Part shown: positions 37,710 through 46,253 of the stretch, in pieces
How positions within the stretch are numbered: position 1 is the stretch's first letter
How the letters are laid out: every line of letters starts with the position of its first letter
From: Atlanticothrix silvestris CENA357
GTDB lineage: Bacteria; Cyanobacteriota; Cyanobacteriia; Cyanobacteriales; Nostocaceae
Length of the DNA: 64,000 nucleotides
Direction: 5' to 3'
NCBI RefSeq assembly: GCF_016056295.1
Contig: NZ_JAECZB010000067.1
Coordinates: 62,001-126,000 of the forward strand
Position numbers and translations under genes: made by a program
The notes under the pieces: model-generated
Database searches by the model: none
What the model was told of the DNA's origin: nothing
The model's input: the letters and a program-made list of their open reading frames with translations, nothing else

Positions 37710-38570
37710 TTAAGAAACGCTATAAGCATAAAATCCCTTACCACTTTTTCTCCCATACAATCCTGCATCCACCATTTTTTTGAGCAGGATACAAGGTCGA
37801 TATTTACTATCATTGAAGCTTTCATATAAAACTTCAATGGAAAATAAAATCGTGTCTAAACCAATTAAATCTGCTGTTTCTAGCGGCCCCATTTTATGAC
37901 CAAAGCAACTTTTGAAGATCCGATCAACTTCTTCTGCTGTTGCTACTTGGTCTTGCAAAAGAAAGATGGCTTCGTTGATAGTCAGCATCAACACACGATT
38001 GGAAACGAATCCAGGTGCATCATTGACAATGATGCAGTCTTTACCCATTTGCGCTAACATTTGCTTCGTTGTTACAATGGTATCATCCGAAGTGTGATAA
38101 CCACGAATTACTTCTACCATTGGCTTCATTGGCACTGGATTCATAAAATGTGTGCCAATGACTTTAGTAGCCCGTTTAGTTATTGAAGCAATACGGGTAA
38201 TAGATATTGCTGATGTGTTAGCTGCAAATATACAATCTGGTGAACAAATAGTATCTATTTGCTGATATACCCTATTTTTAATATCCCACTTTTCGGTGAC
38301 ATTTTCTATAATAAATTCTGCATTTTCCAAAAATTTATAATTTGTAGAAAACTTAATTTTACTCAGGATAGTGTCGGGACTTGTGGGATTCTCGGTTTTT
38401 TGAAATAGACTTTGAAATCTGATGTTATTTTTAATTTGCTGTGTAGCTTGATTGAGAATATCTTCTGAGATATCTACGAGAATTACTTGATGACCAGTTT
38501 GAGCAAGGTTTTGAGCCATTCCGACCCCCATAACTCCTGCTCCAATAACACCAACTACTTGAATTTCCAT
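37710..38570 (-). CDS. 3-hydroxyacyl-CoA dehydrogenase, FkbK-type (hydroxymalonyl-ACP pathway)
   Basis: 286 residues. The N-terminal NAD-binding Rossmann motif is VVGVIGAGVMGVGMAQ with the strand-2 acid in VILVDIS. The catalytic region is TKVIGTHFMNPVPMKPMVEVI, followed by NDAPGFVSNRVLM, a hallmark of the family, and a C-terminal KMGPLETADLIGLD. In FkbK/ZmaG it oxidises the glyceryl hydroxyl on ACP during hydroxymalonyl-ACP synthesis. It lies directly downstream of the PKS whose C-terminal methyltransferase could O-methylate the product. A repeat-filled gap separates it from the ACP gene. Confidence 0.88.
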   Translation of the reverse strand: MEIQVVGVIGAGVMGVGMAQNLAQTGHQVILVDISEDILNQATQQIKNNIRFQSLFQKTENPTSPDTILSKIKFSTNYKFLENAEFIIENVTEKWDIKNRVYQQIDTICSPDCIFAANTSAISITRIASITKRATKVIGTHFMNPVPMKPMVEVIRGYHTSDDTIVTTKQMLAQMGKDCIIVNDAPGFVSNRVLMLTINEAIFLLQDQVATAEEVDRIFKSCFGHKMGPLETADLIGLDTILFSIEVLYESFNDSKYRPCILLKKMVDAGLYGRKSGKGFYAYSVS

Positions 38571-38640
38571 AATTTGAATTGTTTTTTGGTATATTGATCA
38601 AGTTTGCTCCCCTTCTTGATTTAGAGAAGGGGATAAATGT

Positions 38641-41600
38641 TTAGCTACGGATAGCGTAAACGTTATAGATATTTGAGCCTTGATACAAATCTTCTTGTTC
38701 GGCTACAACTTGATACCCTTGTTTTTTTAACAAATTAGTTATCTGTTCGAGCCTTCCTTCTATGTCGTGTACCTCAATCACAATCTGCCGAATTTTTGAC
38801 CAATCTTGTGCTTGAATGCCTTCTATTACTTCCATTTCACATTTTTGAACGTCAATTTTGAGTAAGTCTATAGATTTGACGTTTTGTTCGCTAATGATGT
38901 CAGACAGGGTTTTTAATTGACAGTTATAATGCTGTTCTTTGAATCTTTCTTCTAATAACTCATCAGCATGTTCCATGACTTTATCCATGCCAGTCATGCC
39001 AGTTTCTAGCTGATTGAGCATGATAGCTTTTAAGACTTCCTTTTCTTCTTCTTTGTCAGCATAAAAGGAAGACATCCCAGAACTGTTGGGATAAAACGTA
39101 AAGGTAGCTGTTTTTGTTTGGTTGGATACCCCAAAGTTGAAAAGTTTAGCATTTACTTCATACAAATTCGTATTCAGGCGGAGGATTTCAAACAAAGGTG
39201 GAGCAGGTTCAAAAGCATAAATTGTGGGATTTTGACAGTGTTGAGCCATAAAAAGTGTAAACATGCCGATGTTTGCTCCCACATCAAAAATACAGGCGCG
39301 ATCGCCTAACGTAATTCCATGTTTGACATACACCTGATTTTGAAAAATATCTTCGTAGAAATAATCAGCTTCTGCTTTGGTTTGATAGGCAATTTCTAAA
39401 TTGTTGGGTAATTTATAACGTTGTTGAGTATTGGCTGAAAGTGTTTGTTCTGATTTTGGTGCAACTAAAACAAATTGTTGCACAGTATCTTCTGGTAATT
39501 CTTCTAGCTCTGCTATGAGCATTTCTTCAATTACTAAAGCTAATTCACTGACTGTAGGTGCTTCAAACAAAGGACGCAGTGACATCTCTACATCAAAATC
39601 TTTGCGGAGTTGAGAAATCAGTTGAATACCTAACAGTGAGTGACCACCTAATTCAAAGAAATTGTCATAAATTCCAACTTGTTCAATACCCAATAATTCT
39701 TGATAAAGGGTAGCAATGCGGCTCTCAATTTCGTTAGTAGGTGCAACGTAAGGATTACGAAGATTAGAGCGCGATTGCGGAGAGAAAACAGATTCTAGAG
39801 TTTTTGTTGTTTCTGTTTCCTCTGCAATTGACTCCGAATTGAGGGCAACAGATGTTTGTTTAGCTGGTGAAATCCAATAACGTTGTCTTTCAAAAGGATA
39901 GGTTGGTAAAGGTAGGCGATCGCGTTTTTCTTCTGCATAAAATCCTGACCAGTCTATCTGCACTCCTGAGAGCCACAGTTGACCTAATGTGTTCAGCAAA
40001 AAGCCAACGTCTGATTGTTGTTCGTAAGCATAACGCAACGAAGGTAATACAACTCGATCGCTTTCTAAACATTGCATTGCCAAGCTGCTTAAAGACTGTC
40101 CCGGCCCTACTTCTAATAAAACTGGGTTATGTCTTGCCGATAAATGATTGATTCCCGCAGCAAACAGCACGGGCTGACACAAATGCTGCACCCAATATTC
40201 TGGGTCTATGGCTGCGGCTGGAGTAATCCAAGTACCAGTGACGTTGGAAATATAGGGAATTTGGGGAGGTTGCAGGTTGAAGGTGGCGACTAAATCTCTA
40301 AGAGTAGGCGTGATCGCTTCCATCATGGTGGAATGGAAGGCATGAGAAGTAACCAGCCGCCGGCAAGCCACTCCTTGTTTGGTTAATTTCTGTTCTAGTT
40401 CCTCTACAGCTTCTATAGGCCCAGCAACTACACACAAAGAATTTCCATTTACAGCTGATAACGATAGTTGCTCACCTAGTAGGGGATAGACTTCTTTTTC
40501 TGTTAGTGGAACAGCTAACATGGCACCACTAGGCAACTCTTGGATCATTTGCGCTCTTTTGGCTACCAATGTGAGCGCATCTTCCAGGGAAAGAACTCCG
40601 GCGAGAGTTGCGGCTACATATTCACCCAAACTGTAGCCAATCATCGCCATCGGGCGAATTCCCCACGACATCCACAATTGCGCCACAGCATATTCAATTA
40701 CGAATACAGCCGGCTGGGTAAGAAAGGTTTGATTGAGTTGTTGTGTGGCTGCATCTGCTGGTTCTACATCCCGACCTAACATTTTTCGCAAATCTAAACC
40801 TGTAGTCCCAACCGCGCTTTTTTTAGAGGATTGAGGATACAATACATCCCGTAAATCAAGACCCAAAATCGGTTTGAGGAGTTCACAGCAATTATCAACT
40901 TGTTGCCTGAATACTAACTCACCTTCGTATAGTTCCCCAGCCATATCCACATAGTGAGTTCCCAAACCCGGAAACATAAAAGCCACAGGATGTTCTTGAG
41001 CCTCTTGAAAGCTGGATTTGACTCGTTGGGGATTTTGCAAAGCCGCGATCGCATCTTCGACATCACGACAGACAACCGCTTGTCTATAGTTGAAAGTCCG
41101 TCGCCCTACCTGCAATGTGTAAGCTACATCAGCCAAGTTAATGTCTGGATTTTGCTTGAGGTGATCTGCAAGATTAGCCGCAGCCGTTACCAGTGCTGAT
41201 TCTGTTTTTGCAGACAGAACTAACAGCTGATATTTTTTCCCCTGCTCCTCTGCTCCTCGGTCACTGAGCGCAGTCGTTCGCGTAGCGTCTCGTAGAGAAG
41301 TGCTGCTTTTCTGCTCCCCTAAAACTGGTGCTTCTTCTAGAATCACATGAGCGTTAGTTCCCCCAATTCCAAAAGAACTTACACCTGCGCGTCTAGGAGT
41401 GCCGTTTCTTTCCCATGTTGATAGTTTATTGTTGACGTAAAAGGGACTGTTAGCGAAATCAATTTCGGGATTAGGCTGCTCAAAATGCAAACTGGGTGGG
41501 ATTTGTTTATGTTTAAGTGCCAAAACAGTTTTGATCAAGCTGGCAATTCCCGCCGCCGCATCCAAGTGGCCAATGTTAGTTTTTACAGAACCAATGGCGC

Positions 41601-42630
41601 AAAATCCCTGCTTTTGAGTATTGGCGCGAAAAGCTTTGGTTAAAGCTTTAATCTCAATCGGGTCTCCTAAAGCTGTACCAGTACCGTGAGTTTCGATATA
41701 AGTAACGGTTTCGGGATTGATATCACCCAAAGCTAGGGTTTCTGCAATGACTTTTGCTTGTCCTTCTATACTTGGTGCTGTGTAGCCAACTTTAGCTGCA
41801 CCGTCGTTATTGACAGCCACACTTTTAATCACCGCATGGATGCAATCTCTATCAGCGATCGCATCTTCTAATCGCTTCAACACTACAACGCCTAAACCAC
41901 TCCCACCTACTGTTCCTTGGGATTTAGCATCAAAGGCACGACATTGACCAGTAGGAGACAAAACACCCCCTTCTTGATATATGTAACCGGCTTTTTGCAG
42001 GACGTTGACACTCACGCCACCTGCTAAAGCCATATCACATTGGTAATTGAGTAAACTTTGACAAGCTAAATAAATAGCAACTAAAGATGTAGAACAATTT
42101 GTTTGAACTCCAATACTTGGCCCTTTGAGATTTAACTTATAAGCAACCCGTGTGGCAAGGTTATCTTTTTCATTGCCAATCAGTGTTTGATAATCAATAG
42201 CTGTGCCTAAAAAACCTCGGTTCTGAGTGAGGTTAAATAATAGATAACTGTTCCAACCTGTACCAGCATAAACTCCTATTTGACCAGGATAATTTTCGGA
42301 GTTGTAACCAGCATTTTCTAAAGCAGACCAAGCACATTCTAAAAATAGACGATGCTGTGGATCAGTAATGGCTGCTTCTTTAGGATTAAAACCAAAAAAT
42401 GCCGCATCAAATAAATCTATATCTTCTAATATAGCCCCTGCTTTAATATGTTTAGGATCATTGATTACGCTAGGTTCAATACCTGTAGAAATTACATCTT
42501 CGTCAGTTAATTGAGAAATAGCCTCAACACCATCCCGAAGATTCTGCCAAAATTCATCTAAATCTTTGGCTTTCGGAAAGCGTCCCGCCATCCCGATAAT
42601 TGCAATACCTTCTATTTCTGAGCTACTCAT
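38641..42630 (-). CDS. PKS module, KS-AT-ACP with C-terminal FkbM-type methyltransferase
   Basis: 1329 residues from ATG 42630; a TTG 12 bases upstream is less likely. KS with NCSTS (Cys about 178, preceded by Asn instead of the usual Ala), IETHGTGT and KTNIGHLDAAAG. AT with GYSLGEY (about 665) and SHAFHS. ACP with FFELGGHSLL (about 995). C-terminal SAM methyltransferase with FDVGANIGMFT (about 1117), YAFEPAP and DLLKIDVQKCEMEVIEG, which is FkbM-family. There is no KR, so a beta-keto (or enol) product is expected. With the FkbH/I/J/K cassette downstream, it should incorporate hydroxymalonyl and probably O-methylate it. A repeat-derived insertion (about residues 436-463) is read in frame in the KS-AT linker. 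Confidence 0.92.
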   Translation of the reverse strand: MSSSEIEGIAIIGMAGRFPKAKDLDEFWQNLRDGVEAISQLTDEDVISTGIEPSVINDPKHIKAGAILEDIDLFDAAFFGFNPKEAAITDPQHRLFLECAWSALENAGYNSENYPGQIGVYAGTGWNSYLLFNLTQNRGFLGTAIDYQTLIGNEKDNLATRVAYKLNLKGPSIGVQTNCSTSLVAIYLACQSLLNYQCDMALAGGVSVNVLQKAGYIYQEGGVLSPTGQCRAFDAKSQGTVGGSGLGVVVLKRLEDAIADRDCIHAVIKSVAVNNDGAAKVGYTAPSIEGQAKVIAETLALGDINPETVTYIETHGTGTALGDPIEIKALTKAFRANTQKQGFCAIGSVKTNIGHLDAAAGIASLIKTVLALKHKQIPPSLHFEQPNPEIDFANSPFYVNNKLSTWERNGTPRRAGVSSFGIGGTNAHVILEEAPVLGEQKSSTSLRDATRTTALSDRGAEEQGKKYQLLVLSAKTESALVTAAANLADHLKQNPDINLADVAYTLQVGRRTFNYRQAVVCRDVEDAIAALQNPQRVKSSFQEAQEHPVAFMFPGLGTHYVDMAGELYEGELVFRQQVDNCCELLKPILGLDLRDVLYPQSSKKSAVGTTGLDLRKMLGRDVEPADAATQQLNQTFLTQPAVFVIEYAVAQLWMSWGIRPMAMIGYSLGEYVAATLAGVLSLEDALTLVAKRAQMIQELPSGAMLAVPLTEKEVYPLLGEQLSLSAVNGNSLCVVAGPIEAVEELEQKLTKQGVACRRLVTSHAFHSTMMEAITPTLRDLVATFNLQPPQIPYISNVTGTWITPAAAIDPEYWVQHLCQPVLFAAGINHLSARHNPVLLEVGPGQSLSSLAMQCLESDRVVLPSLRYAYEQQSDVGFLLNTLGQLWLSGVQIDWSGFYAEEKRDRLPLPTYPFERQRYWISPAKQTSVALNSESIAEETETTKTLESVFSPQSRSNLRNPYVAPTNEIESRIATLYQELLGIEQVGIYDNFFELGGHSLLGIQLISQLRKDFDVEMSLRPLFEAPTVSELALVIEEMLIAELEELPEDTVQQFVLVAPKSEQTLSANTQQRYKLPNNLEIAYQTKAEADYFYEDIFQNQVYVKHGITLGDRACIFDVGANIGMFTLFMAQHCQNPTIYAFEPAPPLFEILRLNTNLYEVNAKLFNFGVSNQTKTATFTFYPNSSGMSSFYADKEEEKEVLKAIMLNQLETGMTGMDKVMEHADELLEERFKEQHYNCQLKTLSDIISEQNVKSIDLLKIDVQKCEMEVIEGIQAQDWSKIRQIVIEVHDIEGRLEQITNLLKKQGYQVVAEQEDLYQGSNIYNVYAIRS
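41239..41320. repeat. Dispersed repeat exonised in the KS-AT linker of a PKS
   Basis: An 82-bp tract starting CCCCTGCTCCTCTGCTCC and containing GTTCGCGTAGCGTCTCGTAG, a word recalled as a common intergenic repeat of Nostoc-group genomes. It is fully in frame and encodes the low-complexity stretch TSLRDATRTTALSDRGAEEQ. The paralogous PKS at 19925-25777 has a linker about 20 residues shorter at this point. Confidence 0.75.
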
Positions 42631-42914
42631 TAATTCATCCAAACACTTAATAATTCAAAAAAACTTTCTCTTGAAAAGTGATGATGTCTGACGACAAGCC
42701 GCTTGCGCGTCTACGGAGGAAGTCGGCGCTCATACTTTTCGCTGCGTACCTTTGGGTTAAAGAAAGATACACTTTTAAACGTTAATTAATAACTCGATCT
42801 CAAATAAGGAAAAGCTGAAGTCGTCAATTTTAAACGTAGTTTATTGATAGTTTGAAAATCTGTAGTTTTGACCATACCCTTCTCCTAGTAATTTTTATCG
42901 ACTTCCGACTTCAT
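42631..42914. other. Gap between the first interface module and the PKS, with repeats and a small ORF
   Basis: The part next to the PKS (about 42690-42765) carries Nostocales-type repeat sequence (GACAAGCCGCTTGCGCGTC and TACGGAGGAAGTCGGCG). The rest is AT-rich and contains the 29-codon ORF listed separately. No terminator-like hairpin with a T-run was seen, so transcription probably continues. Confidence 0.55.
42786..42875 (-). CDS. Possible 29-residue small ORF with a strong ribosome binding site
   Basis: ATG at 42875 is preceded by AGGAG with a 6-base spacer, better than the sites of most neighbours. The frame runs to TAA at 42786-42788 and encodes a basic peptide (starts MVKTTDFQTINKLRLKL). 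No family is recognised. It lies between the first interface-A-PCP gene and the PKS gene. It may be a real small protein or leader, or the decayed start of a lost gene. Confidence 0.3.
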   Translation of the reverse strand: MVKTTDFQTINKLRLKLTTSAFPYLRSSY

Positions 42915-45900
42915 TCATCTGCTGCTACGTAATCCTTTTTGACGATTAATAGCAGCTTTTTGTTTTTGCGTCCGGTCGTGAACTAGTTGCAATTCCAATG
43001 CGGAATCCTGCTCTTGAGTTAAATATTTTGCTAAAGAATGAATCGTGGGATATTCAAGCAATTCAATCATTGATAAATCAAGCTTTAACAGTTCCCGCAG
43101 TTGATTGTGAACTTGAGCCACCAGCAAAGAGTGACCACCAACATCAAAAAAGTTATCGTGAATTCCTACTTTTTCTAAATGGAGTACATCTTGCCAAACA
43201 GCAGTAATAGTTTTTTCTATCTCTGTGCTGGGTGCAACATAAGCGACTTCTAAATCTGGTCTGAATTCATCTGGTATTGGAAGTGTTTTTCTATCCACTT
43301 TGCCGTTAGTAGTCAAAGGTAAAATCTCAAGTTCTACAAAAGCTGATGGAATCATGTACTCTGGTAGTTTATCTGCTAAAAATTGACCCAATTCAGTAGT
43401 AGCAAAAGGTGATTTAGCATCAAAAACTATATATGCAGCTAAACGTTGATTTCCTGGTACATCTTCTCGCAACAATACCACAGCTTCTTTTACATTGGAA
43501 TGTTCAAGAATAGCTGCTTCAATTTCTGCTAACTCAATCCGAAAACCTCTTAATTTGACTTGATTATCAATTCTTCCTAGAAATTCCAAATCACCATCTT
43601 TACGGTGACGTACCAAATCACCCGTTTTATAAAGTCGTGTTCCTGGAGTATGACTAAAAGGATTAGGAATAAATTTTTCAGCCGTCAATTCTGGTCTGTT
43701 TAAGTAGCCTCGTGCTACACCATCACCACCAATGTACAGTTCTCCTTCTTCATCCACACCAACGGGTTGTAAGTTCTCATCTAGTACATAAAGCTGTGTA
43801 TTGGCAATCGGACGACCGATAGGAATTGAGCCAGAATATTGTTGACCTTTGGTTACTTGATAAACGCAACAGCCAACAACGGTTTCTGTGGGGCCGTATT
43901 CATTCACCAGCATGGTATCAGGGGCAAAATTTTGCCAAAAACTAACATTTTTGGCTAAAAGATTTTCACCGCCAATAATTAATGCTCTAGTACAACCTGC
44001 CGCTGTTTCAGGGGATAATTGTCCTGCGAGTAATTCTAAGTGAGCAGGTGTGATTTTCACCAAACTCAAGTTAGAACTGCGACGTAAAGCAGTAGAAAGT
44101 GTTTCAATACCTTTATGTTCTGGTAATAATTCTACGGAACGACCTACCAATAAAGGTGAAAACAGGCTGGTAATTGTCAGGTCAAATCCTAAAGGAGAGT
44201 GGACAAGAGTACCATTACCTTGAGCTATCGTATAAGCTTGGGTACACCAGCTAAGATAATTAACCAATCCTCGGTGTGGAATCAATGTGCCTTTGGGTTT
44301 GCCGGTGGAACCAGAGGTATAGATAACATAAGCTAAGTTTTGTGGGGTGGTTTGGCTAATTGGGTTGTCTTGTGGCTGTTGAGCTATGTCTTCCCAGTTT
44401 GTATCTAGACAAATAGTTTTGATACCTTCTGTAGGTAAGCTGCTTACTAGATGCTGTTGGGTGAGAAGTATTGATATTTGACTATCAGCTAAGATAAAAG
44501 CCTGTCTTTCTGGTGGATAGGTTGGCTCGATAGGGACATAAGCACCACCAGCTTTGAGAATTCCTAACACCCCAACTACAGTCGATAAAGAACGCTCAAC
44601 GCAAATACCTACCAACACCTCTGGCTTCACACCCAATTGTTGTAGGTAGTGAGCTAGTTGATTAGCTTGAGCATTTAATTCTCGGTAAGTGAGTTGTTGA
44701 CTACCACAGATAACAGCGATATTATCTGGTGTTTGCTCCACTTGTGCAGTCAATAAGTCTTGGATGCACTTATCGCTTTGGTAAGAAGTTTGGGTATTGT
44801 TGAACTCAACTAAGAGTTGTTGGCGATCGCGATCGTTTAAAATATTTAAGCTACTAATAACTGCTTGAGGATTAGTAACAACACTAATTAACAAACTCTG
44901 AAATTGTCCCGCTAATCGCTCGATAGCATCAGTCGTAAATAGACAAGTGTCGTAGTGCAACTCATAGCCAAGACAATCATCTTGACTCCAACCAGAGAGT
45001 TTAATTTTAAATCGGTCAATATAAGCATACTGTTGATCAATAGAAAATTCTAGCTCATCAACAGCATACTTTGCTTCTCTATGTTCAAACTCAAAACAAA
45101 ATGGCAGGAAAGATGCTCCTATATCTTCTACAGAAAAATATTCCTGCCACTCAGAATTTTTAATAGTCAATTCATGGATTTGCTGCAAAACTTCACTAAA
45201 TTTCAGGTTATCTTTTAATTCACAAATAAGTGGTAAATACTTGGCAAATAGTCCTAACGCCGACTCTAGACCTTCATAATTGCGACCATCATGAGCAACC
45301 CCAACAATCATCTGAGGCTGTTTTGTCAGTCGCCATAGCAAAATTGTAAAGCAAGTCAGTAAAACTTTAGCCGTAGAAGTATTATATTGATAAGCAATTT
45401 TTGCAATGTTAACCTTTAAATTATGCTCAAGTTTTGAGACGAGAAACTTGGGTGCAAATTTAGTCTTAACAGTGATTTTATTTTCGCTTTTTAGCTGTAA
45501 GTTAGTTAATGCAGCAAAATCTTGTTTCCACCAATACTCTTTACCTAGTTTTGTTTCTTCTGAGAATAGTAAATCATTGAAAATTTCCGATATATCTGCA
45601 TATTGTATCACCCCATTAGGTAATTTGTGACCACACAAGCAAGCTGAGTAAGTATCAGCAATTTCCTTAACCAAATTTTTTAATGCAATTGTGTCGGCAC
45701 AAATAGCAGGCAAACTCAAAATCAATTTATGTTTTTCAATAGACAGTTGTACAAGAGCAATATTTACAAGTGGTAATTGTTCAAAATTCAAAGGTAATTT
45801 GCTGAACTTGTCAAACAAAATGGCGATATTTTCTGCTTGTAATTGAACAGTTAAATCACCAAAATTATATTCTTGAATTAGAGGAATAGTATCTAATATA

Positions 45901-46139
45901 CTATCATTGATAATTTGAATGGGAATATCCATCCCTTGTAAAAAACGAAAAGAAGTGCGTAAAATTTCTTGATGCTGCCAGACAACTTTTAAAGCTTGAT
46001 TAAAAATTTGACGATCAAATCTACCATTAATATCAACACTAAACTGCACACGATAAGGCTGCATTGTATCAGTTTTTTGCAACAACCATAAGTGCTTTTG
46101 TTGTGGAGATAAACGAAACCCTCTAATATCTTCTTGCAT
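42915..46139 (-). CDS. NRPS, interface domain-A(Asp/Asn)-PCP; first interface module
   Basis: 1074 residues from ATG 46139, chosen because AAAGG lies 7 bases upstream and the protein then begins MQEDIRGFRLSPQQKHLW like its paralogues; the TTG at 46202 is unlikely. The N-terminal domain has LPAICAD (about 145) instead of HHxxxDG, so it is an interface domain. A domain with YTSGSTGKPKG (about 610) and code DLTKIGEVGK, between the Asn and Asp consensus codes. PCP with FFDVGGHSLLV (about 1003). The basic tail (HDRTQKQKAAINRQKGLR) may dock onto the PKS that follows. The TauD gene upstream is the likely partner hydroxylase, so beta-hydroxy-Asp or beta-hydroxy-Asn is expected next to the fatty acyl group. 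Confidence 0.92.
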   Translation of the reverse strand: MQEDIRGFRLSPQQKHLWLLQKTDTMQPYRVQFSVDINGRFDRQIFNQALKVVWQHQEILRTSFRFLQGMDIPIQIINDSILDTIPLIQEYNFGDLTVQLQAENIAILFDKFSKLPLNFEQLPLVNIALVQLSIEKHKLILSLPAICADTIALKNLVKEIADTYSACLCGHKLPNGVIQYADISEIFNDLLFSEETKLGKEYWWKQDFAALTNLQLKSENKITVKTKFAPKFLVSKLEHNLKVNIAKIAYQYNTSTAKVLLTCFTILLWRLTKQPQMIVGVAHDGRNYEGLESALGLFAKYLPLICELKDNLKFSEVLQQIHELTIKNSEWQEYFSVEDIGASFLPFCFEFEHREAKYAVDELEFSIDQQYAYIDRFKIKLSGWSQDDCLGYELHYDTCLFTTDAIERLAGQFQSLLISVVTNPQAVISSLNILNDRDRQQLLVEFNNTQTSYQSDKCIQDLLTAQVEQTPDNIAVICGSQQLTYRELNAQANQLAHYLQQLGVKPEVLVGICVERSLSTVVGVLGILKAGGAYVPIEPTYPPERQAFILADSQISILLTQQHLVSSLPTEGIKTICLDTNWEDIAQQPQDNPISQTTPQNLAYVIYTSGSTGKPKGTLIPHRGLVNYLSWCTQAYTIAQGNGTLVHSPLGFDLTITSLFSPLLVGRSVELLPEHKGIETLSTALRRSSNLSLVKITPAHLELLAGQLSPETAAGCTRALIIGGENLLAKNVSFWQNFAPDTMLVNEYGPTETVVGCCVYQVTKGQQYSGSIPIGRPIANTQLYVLDENLQPVGVDEEGELYIGGDGVARGYLNRPELTAEKFIPNPFSHTPGTRLYKTGDLVRHRKDGDLEFLGRIDNQVKLRGFRIELAEIEAAILEHSNVKEAVVLLREDVPGNQRLAAYIVFDAKSPFATTELGQFLADKLPEYMIPSAFVELEILPLTTNGKVDRKTLPIPDEFRPDLEVAYVAPSTEIEKTITAVWQDVLHLEKVGIHDNFFDVGGHSLLVAQVHNQLRELLKLDLSMIELLEYPTIHSLAKYLTQEQDSALELQLVHDRTQKQKAAINRQKGLRSSR

Positions 46140-46253
46140 ATTTATGCCTTTATTCTTGACCTCTAAATAACTTGATAATATCCAAAATCTAGGGTGCGTC
46201 AATTAATGCCGTAAAATCTAACTATTCTAAAAAATTATTCATACTGAGGCACC

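Noticed and set aside
38641-42630. C-terminal methyltransferase of the PKS as a C-methyltransferase
   Set aside because: It lies after the ACP and has FkbM-type motifs (DVGANIGMF, EPAP, DLLKIDVQKCE), which point to O-methylation.
42786-42875. Docking or carrier fragment in the small ORF
   Set aside because: No carrier-protein motif and no likeness to the basic docking tails; kept only as a possible small ORF.
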